DNA of 60,969 bases from Pseudodesulfovibrio sp. (GCA_016342345.1 JAEINO010000019.1:1-60969); one strand, 5' to 3'; shown: positions 17,973 through 26,479, numbered from the stretch's first letter. Numbers and translations are program-made. The notes: generated from the sequence alone by a model not told the origin.

Positions 17973-19261
17973 CGACCCCGGTGCGCATCGAACTCCAAGA
18001 GTACGGCAAACCGATTACCCGCCAAGCTAAGGATATCGATCTCCGAGCACTGGTTGAGGCGAACAAGCACTGGAAAAGGATGCTCGGGCTCTCAGTTGAC
18101 CCAATCAGGATAAAAGACCTCGGCAATGGATTTGTAAAGCTTCGAGCCGAGGCCGTTACTGGTATTGTCCGTATCGGCGATACGGACATTGAGATTGCCC
18201 CAAAGTTCCTAAATGTTGCCAACGGCAGTTGGCAGGCGGTGCTGTGGCGAATCCTCACAGTAGTTGAAGGTGGGCATGTCGACGACAATCTGACGACAGC
18301 CCATCACCTGGACTCACTTTCCATGCCCGACCTTCTTGCTGAAATATTCATCGCCTCCTACGCCAAGGGCGCTGCGCGCGGTTTACCGCGTGGTTATCAA
18401 GTAGAGCAGGCCACTGACAGCACACTTCGAGGAAGTCTGGATATATCTCGTCTTGCTGAGTGGATGGCACGCCCCTGGGAACTTCCATACGTCACAGATA
18501 TCTTGACGGATGATACAGCGTTGGCCCGACTGCTTCGCTGGACAGCTGAATGTTTGGCTACAACCGTGAAGTCCCCTGGACGAGCGCAGGCAATACGCGA
18601 GATAGCATCCGGCCTCGCCCATGTCGGTAGACAGCCACCTCACCTTCTTGACGCTCAACGGATCACCCTTGGCGTGCAACATCAGGGTCTCGAGGCCGCT
18701 CGGATAGTTGGACTTTTGGTTTTAGAAGGAGCTGGTGTCCACCACGCCATTGGCGACCATGCGTTGCCTGGGTTCCTGTGGGACTCTGACAAAATCTATG
18801 AAAAATACGTCTATTGGCTGTGCCAACGTGCAGCCAGCCATTGTGGGAAACGGGTCAATAAAAGCACGACTGAGTTTGGCGAGATAATATGTGGTGTCGG
18901 GACTAAGCTAAAGACGGTACCCGATGTGGTTTTCCGTAACTCCAAAGGAGTTCCAGTCGCAGTTACTGACGCTAAGTACAAGCGATTTGGCTCACGGCCG
19001 AAGTCATCGGACACTTATCAGGTGCTAACTGCGGGACATGTTCTAGGTTGCCAGCGGGTCTCTCTGACCTATCCGGTTTCCTCGAAACGCAATCCTACGG
19101 TCTGGCGGGTTTCATCAGCTTTGGGGGGAGATGACATCGAGTTAACCGCGCTCCCACTTAACTTGATGGAATTGACGCGGCCCGAGGGTCCAAAAGTTTT
19201 GATCGACACTATCTGTGCCTGGCTGGACAATGAACTGTTCCCCCAATATTCCGAACACTAG
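17969..19261 (+). CDS. McrC-like restriction endonuclease subunit
   Basis: 430 residues. The long N-terminal part couples to McrB. The C-terminus holds a PD-(D/E)xK-type nuclease, TVPDVVFRNSKGVPVAVTDA followed directly by KYK, about residues 312-334. The start at 17969 is taken because its ATG overlaps the McrB TGA (ATGA); a GTG at 17957 is the alternative. With the AAA+ partner it should cut DNA. Presence of two dedicated methylases suggests the complex cleaves unmodified DNA, as in the LlaJI system, rather than methylated DNA as in classical McrBC; this is inference. Confidence 0.88.
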   Translation: MTTPVRIELQEYGKPITRQAKDIDLRALVEANKHWKRMLGLSVDPIRIKDLGNGFVKLRAEAVTGIVRIGDTDIEIAPKFLNVANGSWQAVLWRILTVVEGGHVDDNLTTAHHLDSLSMPDLLAEIFIASYAKGAARGLPRGYQVEQATDSTLRGSLDISRLAEWMARPWELPYVTDILTDDTALARLLRWTAECLATTVKSPGRAQAIREIASGLAHVGRQPPHLLDAQRITLGVQHQGLEAARIVGLLVLEGAGVHHAIGDHALPGFLWDSDKIYEKYVYWLCQRAASHCGKRVNKSTTEFGEIICGVGTKLKTVPDVVFRNSKGVPVAVTDAKYKRFGSRPKSSDTYQVLTAGHVLGCQRVSLTYPVSSKRNPTVWRVSSALGGDDIELTALPLNLMELTRPEGPKVLIDTICAWLDNELFPQYSEH

Positions 19262-19476
19262 TCATTTCGAATAAAATCAAGACCGGAGCGATGGGGTCAG
19301 GAACAGGATTCCTTTCGGACTTTCTTTTCTTATCGCTCGACTCTACTTCATGGTCGAGCTAGGATCCGTCTTATGCGTGGGGAAGGCGAAAAAATAACGA
19401 CAACCTACCGTTATCATTGATTTGTGCAAACCCTACATAATACCGTGATTGTGTAAAGTTTTTAACAACTCAAGGT

Positions 19477-20259
19477 ATGAGTTATCATCTGGAGAATATA
19501 TTTCAGAATGCTAAAAGCAAGATCATTATTATAACCCCATATGTCAAAATCCATGCAAAGTTGAAAGCAATACTGACAGATAAAGCAAAGTCGGGTGTTG
19601 ATATTGTGTTTGTTTGCAGAAAAAGTGATCTGAAGGATGATCTCAGCCAAATATCTAGTGTAGTCGTTGATAATCCAAAGCTTCACGCAAAATGTTATTT
19701 AACCGATCAATCTGCGTTGATTGGTAGTCTTAATCTTTATGATTATAGTCAAATAAATAATGATGAAATGGGGATACTTGTTGAGAATCGTGGCGATGGG
19801 AAATACCTTTATGAGCAAATATTTGCGGAGTCTAAAAGACTATGCGGAAATACTCCTCAAGGTGATGTTACGAGAGTTTTAAAAACTAGTATTAAAAACG
19901 AACTTCCTATTGGGCAAAAATTTTCATTGCAAGAGTTAGATAGTTTTTTCGATTTTGATTATAAAAAGATGTCAGGAATTAAGAAAGCAGCTTGTGGAGA
20001 TTTGGTCCTTTTGAGCAGCTCGACAAGTCATTATGCTAATAGAGTTGTCGAGGGGGTAATCCACTTTCAGGGGCAAAAAACTGGCGCAGGGCCGCAAAAG
20101 TTAATCTTTGGGAATAAGGATTTATTTGGCTGTTATAAAAAGAAGCATGTCAAAATTCATTTGTTTACTGATTTCGTTTATACTGGCCAAGTCTTTATTT
20201 CCTCAGAGCCATATACTGAGAATGGGGTTTGGTTTTTTCCACTTTCTAAGCAGGGATAA
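19477..20259 (+). CDS. PLD-family nuclease with a C-terminal reader-like domain
   Basis: 260 residues. Residues about 1-115 form one phospholipase-D/nuclease unit with the HKD motif LHAKCYLTDQSALIGSLNL (H-x-K-x4-D-x6-GS-x-N). Such single-motif proteins act as dimers, as in the restriction enzymes BfiI and NgoFVII. The C-terminal half contains GVIHFQGQKTGAGPQKLIFG followed by NKDLF, which looks like the beta-rich DNA-reader domains attached to some restriction nucleases; that resemblance is from memory and weak. The gene is clearly more AT-rich than the operon before it, suggesting separate origin. Likely a small restriction-type effector. Confidence 0.7.
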   Translation: MSYHLENIFQNAKSKIIIITPYVKIHAKLKAILTDKAKSGVDIVFVCRKSDLKDDLSQISSVVVDNPKLHAKCYLTDQSALIGSLNLYDYSQINNDEMGILVENRGDGKYLYEQIFAESKRLCGNTPQGDVTRVLKTSIKNELPIGQKFSLQELDSFFDFDYKKMSGIKKAACGDLVLLSSSTSHYANRVVEGVIHFQGQKTGAGPQKLIFGNKDLFGCYKKKHVKIHLFTDFVYTGQVFISSEPYTENGVWFFPLSKQG

Positions 20260-20331
20260 TGAGTTGTAAATAATGTCCTTCAAAACTTGCTTAAGCTTTT
20301 CACGGCGTGATATGCTTAATGCATAACCACA

Positions 20332-20545
20332 GGTTACTTTAGTAATAAATAGGAGGTAAAACGCACTTCAGGCGCGTTCATAAGTTTTGACGATAGTCTA
20401 AACTGATGAACGCATAAACTGGCACTAACGTGCTGAAACATCTAGCAATTCTTTGCCGTTCACTTCCAAACGGCAGACTTTCACATCCAAACGCCAGCTG
20501 AATCGCAGCATCCATCATCGTGCAAACTGCAGATACCTATAAATC
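20332..20545. repeat. ~200-bp dispersed repeat, copy 2
   Basis: It matches 11581-11800, including the block from GCGTTCATAAGTTT through TGAACGCATAAACTGGCACT. The sequence that follows (20540-20720) matches 7965-8145 instead, so three related end regions exist in the window. It lies directly upstream of the recombinase at 20775. Confidence 0.75.
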
Positions 20546-20774
20546 TGTCGTTGTCGAAATTCCCCCATTGTCACCATCTTTTATACGCAGGACGAATGAG
20601 CCTGCGTGGTGACCCCCTTTATTGAATAGATTTTCAGGAAATTTTCCTTCTGTGGGAAACCGGACATTTATTTGTTCCGTAATGGTTGTTGTGCGCACTT
20701 CGCGCATAAGCATGTCTTTTCGACGTGCTTTGTCCTGGGGCATTGCCCCAAACTTTTAGCGAAGGAGAAATCCG

Positions 20775-21731
20775 ATGAAATCTATCAGCTTGGCACGAAG
20801 CGCGAATGGGGCAACATTGTCCGGTCCGCGCTCGAAACAGTACAGAGTCCGGCAGAACGCAAAGGTCTTTGCAAAAAGACTGCGTGAAGCAGGATTCGGG
20901 GTCCGAAAATGGACCAACATTTCTAACAAACATTTTGCTGCAGTTGCTGACAAAATGAAAGAAAATGACGTGGGTGACGGGCGTATAGCTGAAGTTTTTT
21001 CAGCTGCGCGTCACCTGTGCGAAACCTATGGCAATACCAGTATTAGCCCGACAAATGATGTATTCAATGTCAGGCGCGGAAGCATTGCCAACAGCAACAG
21101 CAAGGCGGTTGCCCCTGACTTCGTTCAGGGGGCAATCGACAAGCTAACAAACGATGTAAAATACGAATATGGCCCACGGGCCGCTGCACAGATCAGATTG
21201 CAGTACGAGCTCGGATTACGTCGAGAAGAATCTGCCAAGCTTGATCTGGTCGCAGATTGGAACCGTGAAGCCCGTAGTATTCATATACAGTATGGGACGA
21301 AGGGCGGCAGACCTAGAACGTTGCACAATCTATCGTGGCAGCAGCAAGAAGCATTGGAAAAAGCAATGCCATTTATCAGTCAATCCGACAGGCCGGGGAT
21401 ACACAATCTCCAGCCTGAAAATATGGGTGATAAGTGGCAGGAAAAACTATCCCACGCAGCCCGTCTGTGTGGGTTTACGAAGAAGGACAGTGGATGGACA
21501 CTTCATAGCAATAGGCATGAAAGGTTCCATCGCATGTACGTCGATCATGCAGGGTTTCAGCCCCCTAACCAGCACGAGTCTGTCGAAGCCTTCCAGAAGG
21601 CCGCACAGCATGTAGCAGGACAGAAATGGCCCCAGTTGGATGCAGAAGCCCGTGATGATATTGAACAGACTGCAGGACATTCTGCAGGACGACGCGATGT
21701 GTCTGATGCCTACCTAGGTAGCAGTCATTAA
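20775..21731 (+). CDS. Tyrosine recombinase (integrase-like)
   Basis: 318 residues. The N-terminal core-binding domain (about 20-110) is followed by a catalytic domain keeping the box I arginine in QYELGLRREESAKLDL, HxxR within TLHSNRHERF, a later histidine in TAGHSAGRRD and tyrosine in VSDAYLG. It should cut and rejoin DNA at short sites. AAGGAG lies 8 bases before the ATG. Upstream is the dispersed repeat and downstream a terminator, so it forms a self-contained unit. Whether it acts at the tRNA or at another site is unknown. Confidence 0.82.
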   Translation: MKSISLARSANGATLSGPRSKQYRVRQNAKVFAKRLREAGFGVRKWTNISNKHFAAVADKMKENDVGDGRIAEVFSAARHLCETYGNTSISPTNDVFNVRRGSIANSNSKAVAPDFVQGAIDKLTNDVKYEYGPRAAAQIRLQYELGLRREESAKLDLVADWNREARSIHIQYGTKGGRPRTLHNLSWQQQEALEKAMPFISQSDRPGIHNLQPENMGDKWQEKLSHAARLCGFTKKDSGWTLHSNRHERFHRMYVDHAGFQPPNQHESVEAFQKAAQHVAGQKWPQLDAEARDDIEQTAGHSAGRRDVSDAYLGSSH

Positions 21732-21737
21732 TCCATA

Positions 21738-21761
21738 CCCCGCCTTTGTGCGGGGTTTTTT
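21738..21761 (+). terminator. Rho-independent terminator after the recombinase
   Basis: CCCCGC and GCGGGG flank a 6-base loop, followed by six T. It lies just after the stop at 21731. Confidence 0.85.
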
Positions 21762-21773
21762 CTGTGGGCAAGA

Positions 21774-21827
21774 GGTTCCATGAAGGTGGATAAATCAACT
21801 AGTTGATTTATCCACCTTCATGGAACC
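21774..21827. repeat. 54-bp perfect palindrome between two recombinase genes
   Basis: Each 27-base arm begins GGTTCCATGAAGGTGGATAA (21774-21800) and the second arm (21801-21827) is its exact reverse complement, with no spacer. Imperfect pairing (GTGGGcAaGa / reverse of GCCTTCCCAC) extends it a further 10 bases each side. It lies between two convergent recombinase genes. It has no T-run, so it is not a normal terminator. Confidence 0.9.
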
Positions 21828-21874
21828 GCCTTCCCACATGTCGGCTTGGGGCCGACAAGCGGGAAGGCTTTTCT
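21828..21874 (+). terminator. Second hairpin, terminator-like
   Basis: GCCTTCCC (21828-21835) pairs with GGGAAGGC (21861-21868) around an inner stem TGTCGGC/GCCGACA, followed by TTTTCT. It abuts the palindrome and may be a backup terminator between convergent genes. Confidence 0.6.
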
Positions 21875-21889
21875 GCTGATGAGAAAGGA

Positions 21890-23581
21890 TTATTTAGAAA
21901 CGTATTTGGAGTTTGCCAGATGAGACAGGTCTACCTCGTAATCGAGATGAGATATGATCTTTTCGAAACACAGTGAAGCTGGGAATCGACCGCCGTAGGT
22001 AGAGGCTGCCAACTTTTTCAGCTTGTGTCCGAATGTTTGCGTAAAAATGTCGGTCTGCATTTCCCGTTGCTTGAAGAAATTCGAGAACGTATGTCGGAAG
22101 CTGTGGAATACCTTTACGCCCTCGGCCTCCTCCAGTTCGATAGTTTTCTTGAAATGGCCGAACCGTTCCCCGAACTTGTGGCCGTATTTTTCATTGATGC
22201 GGACCAGTTCCGGGAAGACACGAAGATGCCCTTTTGCCTCTTGCTGTCTGGCGAATTGTGGGAAGCGCAACACGTCTACAAGGAAGGGGTGAAGAGGGAC
22301 GAGTCGTTTTGTGTGCTTTCTTTTGACTCCCTTGCGATCAAAGCCGTTGATGTTTGGGTTGTCGTTGATGTCCAACACCCACAATCCGTCTTCCTGTCTC
22401 ACGTCTTCGATGTGCAGCTGGCAGAGTTCTTCACGCCGAGCCCCGGTATAAAGTCCAAGAATGGGACCCCAGAAATCGGAAGGGTGTTTGAAGCTGTCTT
22501 GCACGTATTCCGGGGCGTGGAAGATGTTGTGCAGGTCTTGGATGGTGAAAGGCGAGCGGTGGTCTATGTCGTCTTTGTCTTCCTTGATCTTCAACCGTCT
22601 GCATGGATTACGGTCAATGAGTCCTTCGTCTTCGCACCATGTGAAAAACGTAGAGCAGTTGGTCAAGTTGTTGTTGACGGTACGGACCGAGATTGTTTTG
22701 TCTGGTTCTAGGGCCACGAGTTCGGCAATGGTTTTGTCTCTGAAGATGACTTTGTTGCGATGAGTGGGCAACTGTAGGAGCGTGTCCCGCATGTGGCGGA
22801 GAGACTGCCGATCGATTGTATCAACTGGAATGTCCTCACCAAGAATATCAGTGAGGCATTTCAGGGTGGACATGATGTCATTTGCGCTTGATTTCGACTT
22901 CCAGTCTTTTTTGGCTATTTTGTCAGCCTTGTATTGTTTCAAGGCTTCTTTCAATGTCACGAGTTTCTTTTTCGGTTCAGGCGGAGCTGTATAAGTTGCT
23001 TGCGGCGGCATGACGGAGTTTTCGTAGTTATAATCACCTTCGGCCCGGTGGCTGATTATTCTGTAATACGAAAGCAAGGTTTTCGTGAATTCGTGGGCGA
23101 ACTCATCGGTGAGGTCGAAGGCCTGAGGTGGCCCGAAAGCACCGTCTTCGGTGGCCATGATCGCATATTCCCGCATGGTGTTGTAGTCGCGGGAGAGCAG
23201 AAGCCCTTTCAGGTGTTCAATGAGTTGTTCGGTTTCACCCGGTACGTACTGGAAAGTTTGTGTTGGTGGGGTCAAGCCATGAATGGCAATCTGTTCGTGT
23301 TCCTTAAGAAAACGTTCAAGGAAATCGCGCAGGAAAAACTTTATGCGGTCAAAATCGTCCATCGGAATATCTCCGTTTCGCATCTGGGTCAGTATTCGTT
23401 TCATGCCGGAGGCCAATATTCGGGCCTTCGGCCTTGCTTCGGCCAGGTATCCTGTTTGAAGAGACATTCTGACCTCGGAGCGTCCTAATGTCTCCCGCAT
23501 GTTGTGCGGAATCGAATGGCGAAAATAGTAAACTGTGCCCTTCAAGTAAAGGTGGTTTGCTGAACGTGCGATTTGCGGCAT
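21890..23581 (-). CDS. Tyrosine recombinase, probable island integrase
   Basis: 563 residues. The conserved N-terminus MPQIARSANHLYLKGTVYYF is typical of long integrases with a DUF6538-type head. The middle (about 230-360) is the core-binding domain. The catalytic domain shows YTGARREELCQL (Arg), HSFRHTFSNFF (HxxR), FGHKLKKLAASTYGG (His and Tyr). The start at 23581 has GGGAG 8 bases upstream and begins the conserved head; an ATG at 23626 has none. It lies about 150 bp from the tRNA-Leu 3' end, so it most likely catalyses integration there. Confidence 0.9.
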   Translation of the reverse strand: MPQIARSANHLYLKGTVYYFRHSIPHNMRETLGRSEVRMSLQTGYLAEARPKARILASGMKRILTQMRNGDIPMDDFDRIKFFLRDFLERFLKEHEQIAIHGLTPPTQTFQYVPGETEQLIEHLKGLLLSRDYNTMREYAIMATEDGAFGPPQAFDLTDEFAHEFTKTLLSYYRIISHRAEGDYNYENSVMPPQATYTAPPEPKKKLVTLKEALKQYKADKIAKKDWKSKSSANDIMSTLKCLTDILGEDIPVDTIDRQSLRHMRDTLLQLPTHRNKVIFRDKTIAELVALEPDKTISVRTVNNNLTNCSTFFTWCEDEGLIDRNPCRRLKIKEDKDDIDHRSPFTIQDLHNIFHAPEYVQDSFKHPSDFWGPILGLYTGARREELCQLHIEDVRQEDGLWVLDINDNPNINGFDRKGVKRKHTKRLVPLHPFLVDVLRFPQFARQQEAKGHLRVFPELVRINEKYGHKFGERFGHFKKTIELEEAEGVKVFHSFRHTFSNFFKQREMQTDIFTQTFGHKLKKLAASTYGGRFPASLCFEKIISHLDYEVDLSHLANSKYVSK

Positions 23582-23689
23582 GAGATTCTCCCGGTGGTAG
23601 AGAATTTCGGGTCTTTGACCCATCACTTTGACCCAGAGGGGTCAAACCACGCAAAAAGAAGGAAAATCATGTAAGCCACTGAAACAAAA

Positions 23690-23722
23690 AGAAAAAGGTT
23701 TGCAGCTGTTTAGCCACAAACC
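23690..23722 (-). terminator. tRNA-Leu terminator
   Basis: On the minus strand AAGGTTTGTGGCTAAACAGC and following bases fold with GCAAACCTT and run into TTTCTTTTT, a classical terminator just after the tRNA. Confidence 0.8.
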
Positions 23723-23754
23723 TTGTTTCATTCTGGTGCCGAAGAGAAGACTCG
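23721..23754 (-). repeat. 34-bp direct repeat overlapping tRNA-Leu 3' end (att copy C)
   Basis: Identical to 11910-11943. It covers the last 21 bases of the tRNA including CCA plus 13 bases downstream, the usual target of tRNA-specific integrases. Confidence 0.85.
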
Positions 23755-23820
23755 AACTTCCACGGCGATAAAGCCACATGGTCCTGAACCATGCGTGTCT
23801 ACCAATTCCACCACTTCGGC
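23734..23820 (-). tRNA. tRNA-Leu (anticodon CAG)
   Basis: 87 bases including encoded CCA. Acceptor stem GCCGAAG pairs with CTTCGGC. The D-arm has TGGTAGACACGC, the anticodon arm is CATGG-TTCAGGA-CCATG, a leucine-type long variable arm follows, and the T-arm has GTTCGAGTC. It reads CUG codons. The 3' end doubles as attachment site for the island. Confidence 0.97.
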
Positions 23821-23963
23821 ACGTTCAGGAGAATGGCTTATATATTGACATCAGGACGTTGGCAAGAGCTTTTTTGGGGATGTCGCTTTATCTGGCTGAG
23901 GAAAGTGCCTGTTTTGCCATGGTTGCTGTCTTCATGCTTGGCGCGGGGTTGGCGTAACAGGCT

Positions 23964-25553
23964 TCATATGTTTTCGCGGAACGCGTGGTAGTCATCAATA
24001 CTGACAAAATAATCCGGGTCGGTCAGGATGTTGACATCGCAAATCTTTTCTGCCTTTTTGATTAGGCGGACGCAGTCGGGGCTGAGGTGGCGCAGGTGAA
24101 TTGTTTTTCCTGATCGTTGATACAATTCGGCAACCTTGTTGATTATCTCAATGGCCGATTGGTCCATGATGCGTGACTCCTCAAAGTCGATAATGACTTC
24201 CTGCGGGTCGTTTTCAACGTCGAATTTACTCAGGAACAGCGTTGTGGAAGCAAAAAATAACGGGCCATAAATCTGGTAATGTTTGATGCCGCGTTCATCC
24301 ACAATTTTACGGGCACGAATACGCAAGGCGTTTTCCCAGGCGAAGATCAGTGCCGAGATAATGACTCCGCAGATTACGGCGATGGCCAGATCGTATTTGA
24401 CGGTGAGAAAGGTCACCAGCAGAATGACAGCCACGTCCCATTTGGGAATCTTGTTGATGATGTTGAATGTGCTCCAGGCAAAAGTCTTTATTACGACAAT
24501 GAACATGACACCGATCAGAGCAGCAATAGGAATGGTTTCTATGTACTGTGAGGTGAACAGAATGAAGAAGAGCAGCGCGGCAGCGGCCATAATGCCAGAG
24601 AGGCGGCCTCGTCCTCCTGACGTGATGTTGATGATGCTTTGGCCGATCATGGCACAGCCTCCCATGCCTCCAAACAGACCGTTGATGAAGTTGGCAAAAC
24701 CTTGAGCGACACACTCCCGATTTCCATGCCCATGAGTGTTGGTCAGTTCATCGATGAGTGTCAGGGTCATCAGGGATTCAATGAGTCCTATGGCAGCCAG
24801 GATGAGTGCGTAGGGTGTGACAAAAACGAGAGTTTCCCAGGTGAAGGGTACTTGGGGAAATGCAAAAGTGGGAAGTCCTGCCTGAATTCCTGTTCCGCCG
24901 TTGGTTTGAATGAATGAGAGAACGGTTGCCGTATCGATTCCGGTAAAAACAACAAGCAGGGAGACGGCTATAATGGCGGTGAGGGCCCCTGGAATTTTCT
25001 TGTTGATCATAGGGATGATATACAAGATAGCCATGGTCAGGGCGACAAGGCCGACCATGGTCCAAAGATGCTGGCCTTGAATCCAGACTCCGTTGGATTG
25101 AAACATCTTCAATTGGGAAATGAATATGACAATTGCCAGTCCGTTGACAAATCCCATCATGACGGATCGGGGAACCATTCGTATGAATTTTCCCAAACGG
25201 AATATTCCAGCCAGGCTCTGAAAGACACCAACCAGAAGCAAAGTGAAAAACAGGTATTGGACTCCAGCATGGGACCCGCTTCCACCCAGTGCATTTCCTT
25301 CCATGACGAGATTGACCATTACTACAGCCATGGCACCAGTGGCTCCTGAGATCATGCCGGGTCTGCCTCCGAAAATGGATGTGATAATGCACATCATGAA
25401 GGCACCATAGAGTCCTATGACGGGAGAAATGCCTGCAACAAACGAGAACGCGACAGCTTCAGGGACCAGTGCAAGAGCAACGGTGATTCCCGAAAAGATA
25501 TCACTTTGAATGCTGCCTTTTGAGTCCGATACGATAAAATGGTTTGATTCCAC
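23964..25553 (-). CDS. SulP-family anion transporter with STAS domain
   Basis: 529 residues: about 10-12 membrane segments with the SulP signature region IFSGITVALALVPEAVAFSF and ISGATGAMAVVMVNLVMEG, then a cytoplasmic STAS domain (about 415-529, EVIIDFEESRIMDQSAIEII). Members carry sulfate, bicarbonate or other anions; this subgroup looks like BicA-type bicarbonate or sulfate carriers but the substrate cannot be fixed by eye. In a sulfate reducer either substrate is useful. Monocistronic; nothing odd seen. Confidence 0.9.
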   Translation of the reverse strand: MESNHFIVSDSKGSIQSDIFSGITVALALVPEAVAFSFVAGISPVIGLYGAFMMCIITSIFGGRPGMISGATGAMAVVMVNLVMEGNALGGSGSHAGVQYLFFTLLLVGVFQSLAGIFRLGKFIRMVPRSVMMGFVNGLAIVIFISQLKMFQSNGVWIQGQHLWTMVGLVALTMAILYIIPMINKKIPGALTAIIAVSLLVVFTGIDTATVLSFIQTNGGTGIQAGLPTFAFPQVPFTWETLVFVTPYALILAAIGLIESLMTLTLIDELTNTHGHGNRECVAQGFANFINGLFGGMGGCAMIGQSIINITSGGRGRLSGIMAAAALLFFILFTSQYIETIPIAALIGVMFIVVIKTFAWSTFNIINKIPKWDVAVILLVTFLTVKYDLAIAVICGVIISALIFAWENALRIRARKIVDERGIKHYQIYGPLFFASTTLFLSKFDVENDPQEVIIDFEESRIMDQSAIEIINKVAELYQRSGKTIHLRHLSPDCVRLIKKAEKICDVNILTDPDYFVSIDDYHAFRENI

Positions 25554-26171
25554 AAAAATCCCTTATGTTACTGATGATTAATCTTATTGAGCAGAAGCTC
25601 GCTGGTGCTATCCTTTTCAGGAATCGGCAGCAGAGAAGTTGCGGCGTTAGGTTTTTCGTTGTTTAGGACAACAGAAAATACTTAGGCTTTCATGATGCCG
25701 TACCGGCATGGTACAGCCATATCCCCTACGAACAGCAATCGTTGTTGAAGCCTTTCTGCTAGGCTATCTGGCTGGAATGGTTGCTAGTACTTATGAAGAA
25801 CAAGACGAGGTGTAAAGGAGGAGGACATCGAAATGGTGCGCATAAATATAAAAACGACTTTCAAGCGGGTCGACGTATGAACACTTTTTGCGTTGCAGTC
25901 AACTCATATTTCATTCAATTCATTCAAGGACCGTAGATGCTTGTTTCTGGTATTTTCAAGGATGGTTCAAGCTGGTTGAGGGTTCTGAATTGATATGGGA
26001 AAAGAATGTGTGCTACGGTTTAAAAAATTGAACCCCTGGAGACGATTACGGTGGAGTGTTCAAAAAATTTTACTTTATTGGCGTGAACAGTCTTTTCTTG
26101 AGCGGGTACTTCGTTTGTGTATATGTTTGAAATCTTTGATTTAAAAAAATATATTTATTTTCAGACGTGTT
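25554..26171 (+). other. Long intergenic region with two tiny overlapping ORFs
   Basis: No ordinary gene. At 25833-25880 a 15-codon ORF (MVRINIKTTFKRVDV) follows an AGGAGGAGG ribosome site. A 19-codon ORF (25877-25936) overlaps its stop in an ATGA arrangement. Nothing shows they are expressed. A small dyad ATGCCG/CGGCAT is at about 25692-25706. The rest is AT-rich and unexplained. Confidence 0.35.
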
Positions 26172-26188
26172 TGGCACGCGGGTTGCTA
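26172..26188 (+). promoter_or_regulatory. Sigma-54 promoter, near-consensus
   Basis: TGGCACGCGGGTTGCTA matches the -24/-12 consensus TGGCACG-N4-TTGC exactly in sequence and spacing. The predicted start is about 26198. It lies 290 bp before a histidine kinase/NtrC-type operon, with a strong hairpin in between. Confidence 0.85.
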
Positions 26189-26197
26189 TAAACAAAG

Positions 26198-26290
26198 CAT
26201 CATTCTTCCTTTATTTTGCACACGAGAAACAAAAGGCTTCACCGGACGGTCCGTTGAAGCCTTTCTCGCGTTGTATGGTCTTTTGTCTTT
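26198..26290 (+). ncRNA. Candidate sigma-54-driven small RNA or leader with hairpin
   Basis: About 25 bases after the predicted start, 26223-26268 folds into a long hairpin (AAGGCTTCA / TGAAGCCTT with an inner CGGA/TCCG and outer CGAGA/TCTCG), followed by T-rich sequence (26279-26300). This could be a 70-90-base small RNA, or a leader hairpin that conditions expression of the kinase operon starting at 26480. No homology is recognised. Confidence 0.4.
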
Positions 26291-26479
26291 TTTGGATTTT
26301 CTTTTTCTTTATTATATTTATTTGTAAAGAGTATGGGTTTCGGTTTATTCGTCATTGGCAGGAACATGAAGGATCATGGATCTTGGGATAAAGGAAGACT
26401 GTATGATTTGAACAGATCCTTTTGGGTTAATATATGCAGATCGGGTAATTAATGGAAAGTTCAAGCCGAGTGATTGTTC

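Larger units (their letters stand above)
11910..23754. mobile_element. Genomic island integrated at tRNA-Leu(CAG)
   Basis: The 11.8-kb segment is bounded by a 34-bp perfect direct repeat. One copy is the 3' end of an intact tRNA-Leu and the other is a bare relic. A tyrosine recombinase (21890-23581) sits next to the tRNA end, the standard arrangement for an integrative element. Cargo: small hypothetical gene, IS1595-type transposase, restriction-modification operon, PLD nuclease, second recombinase. No conjugation or phage structural genes are visible, so it is probably mobilised by other elements or no longer mobile. Confidence 0.8.
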
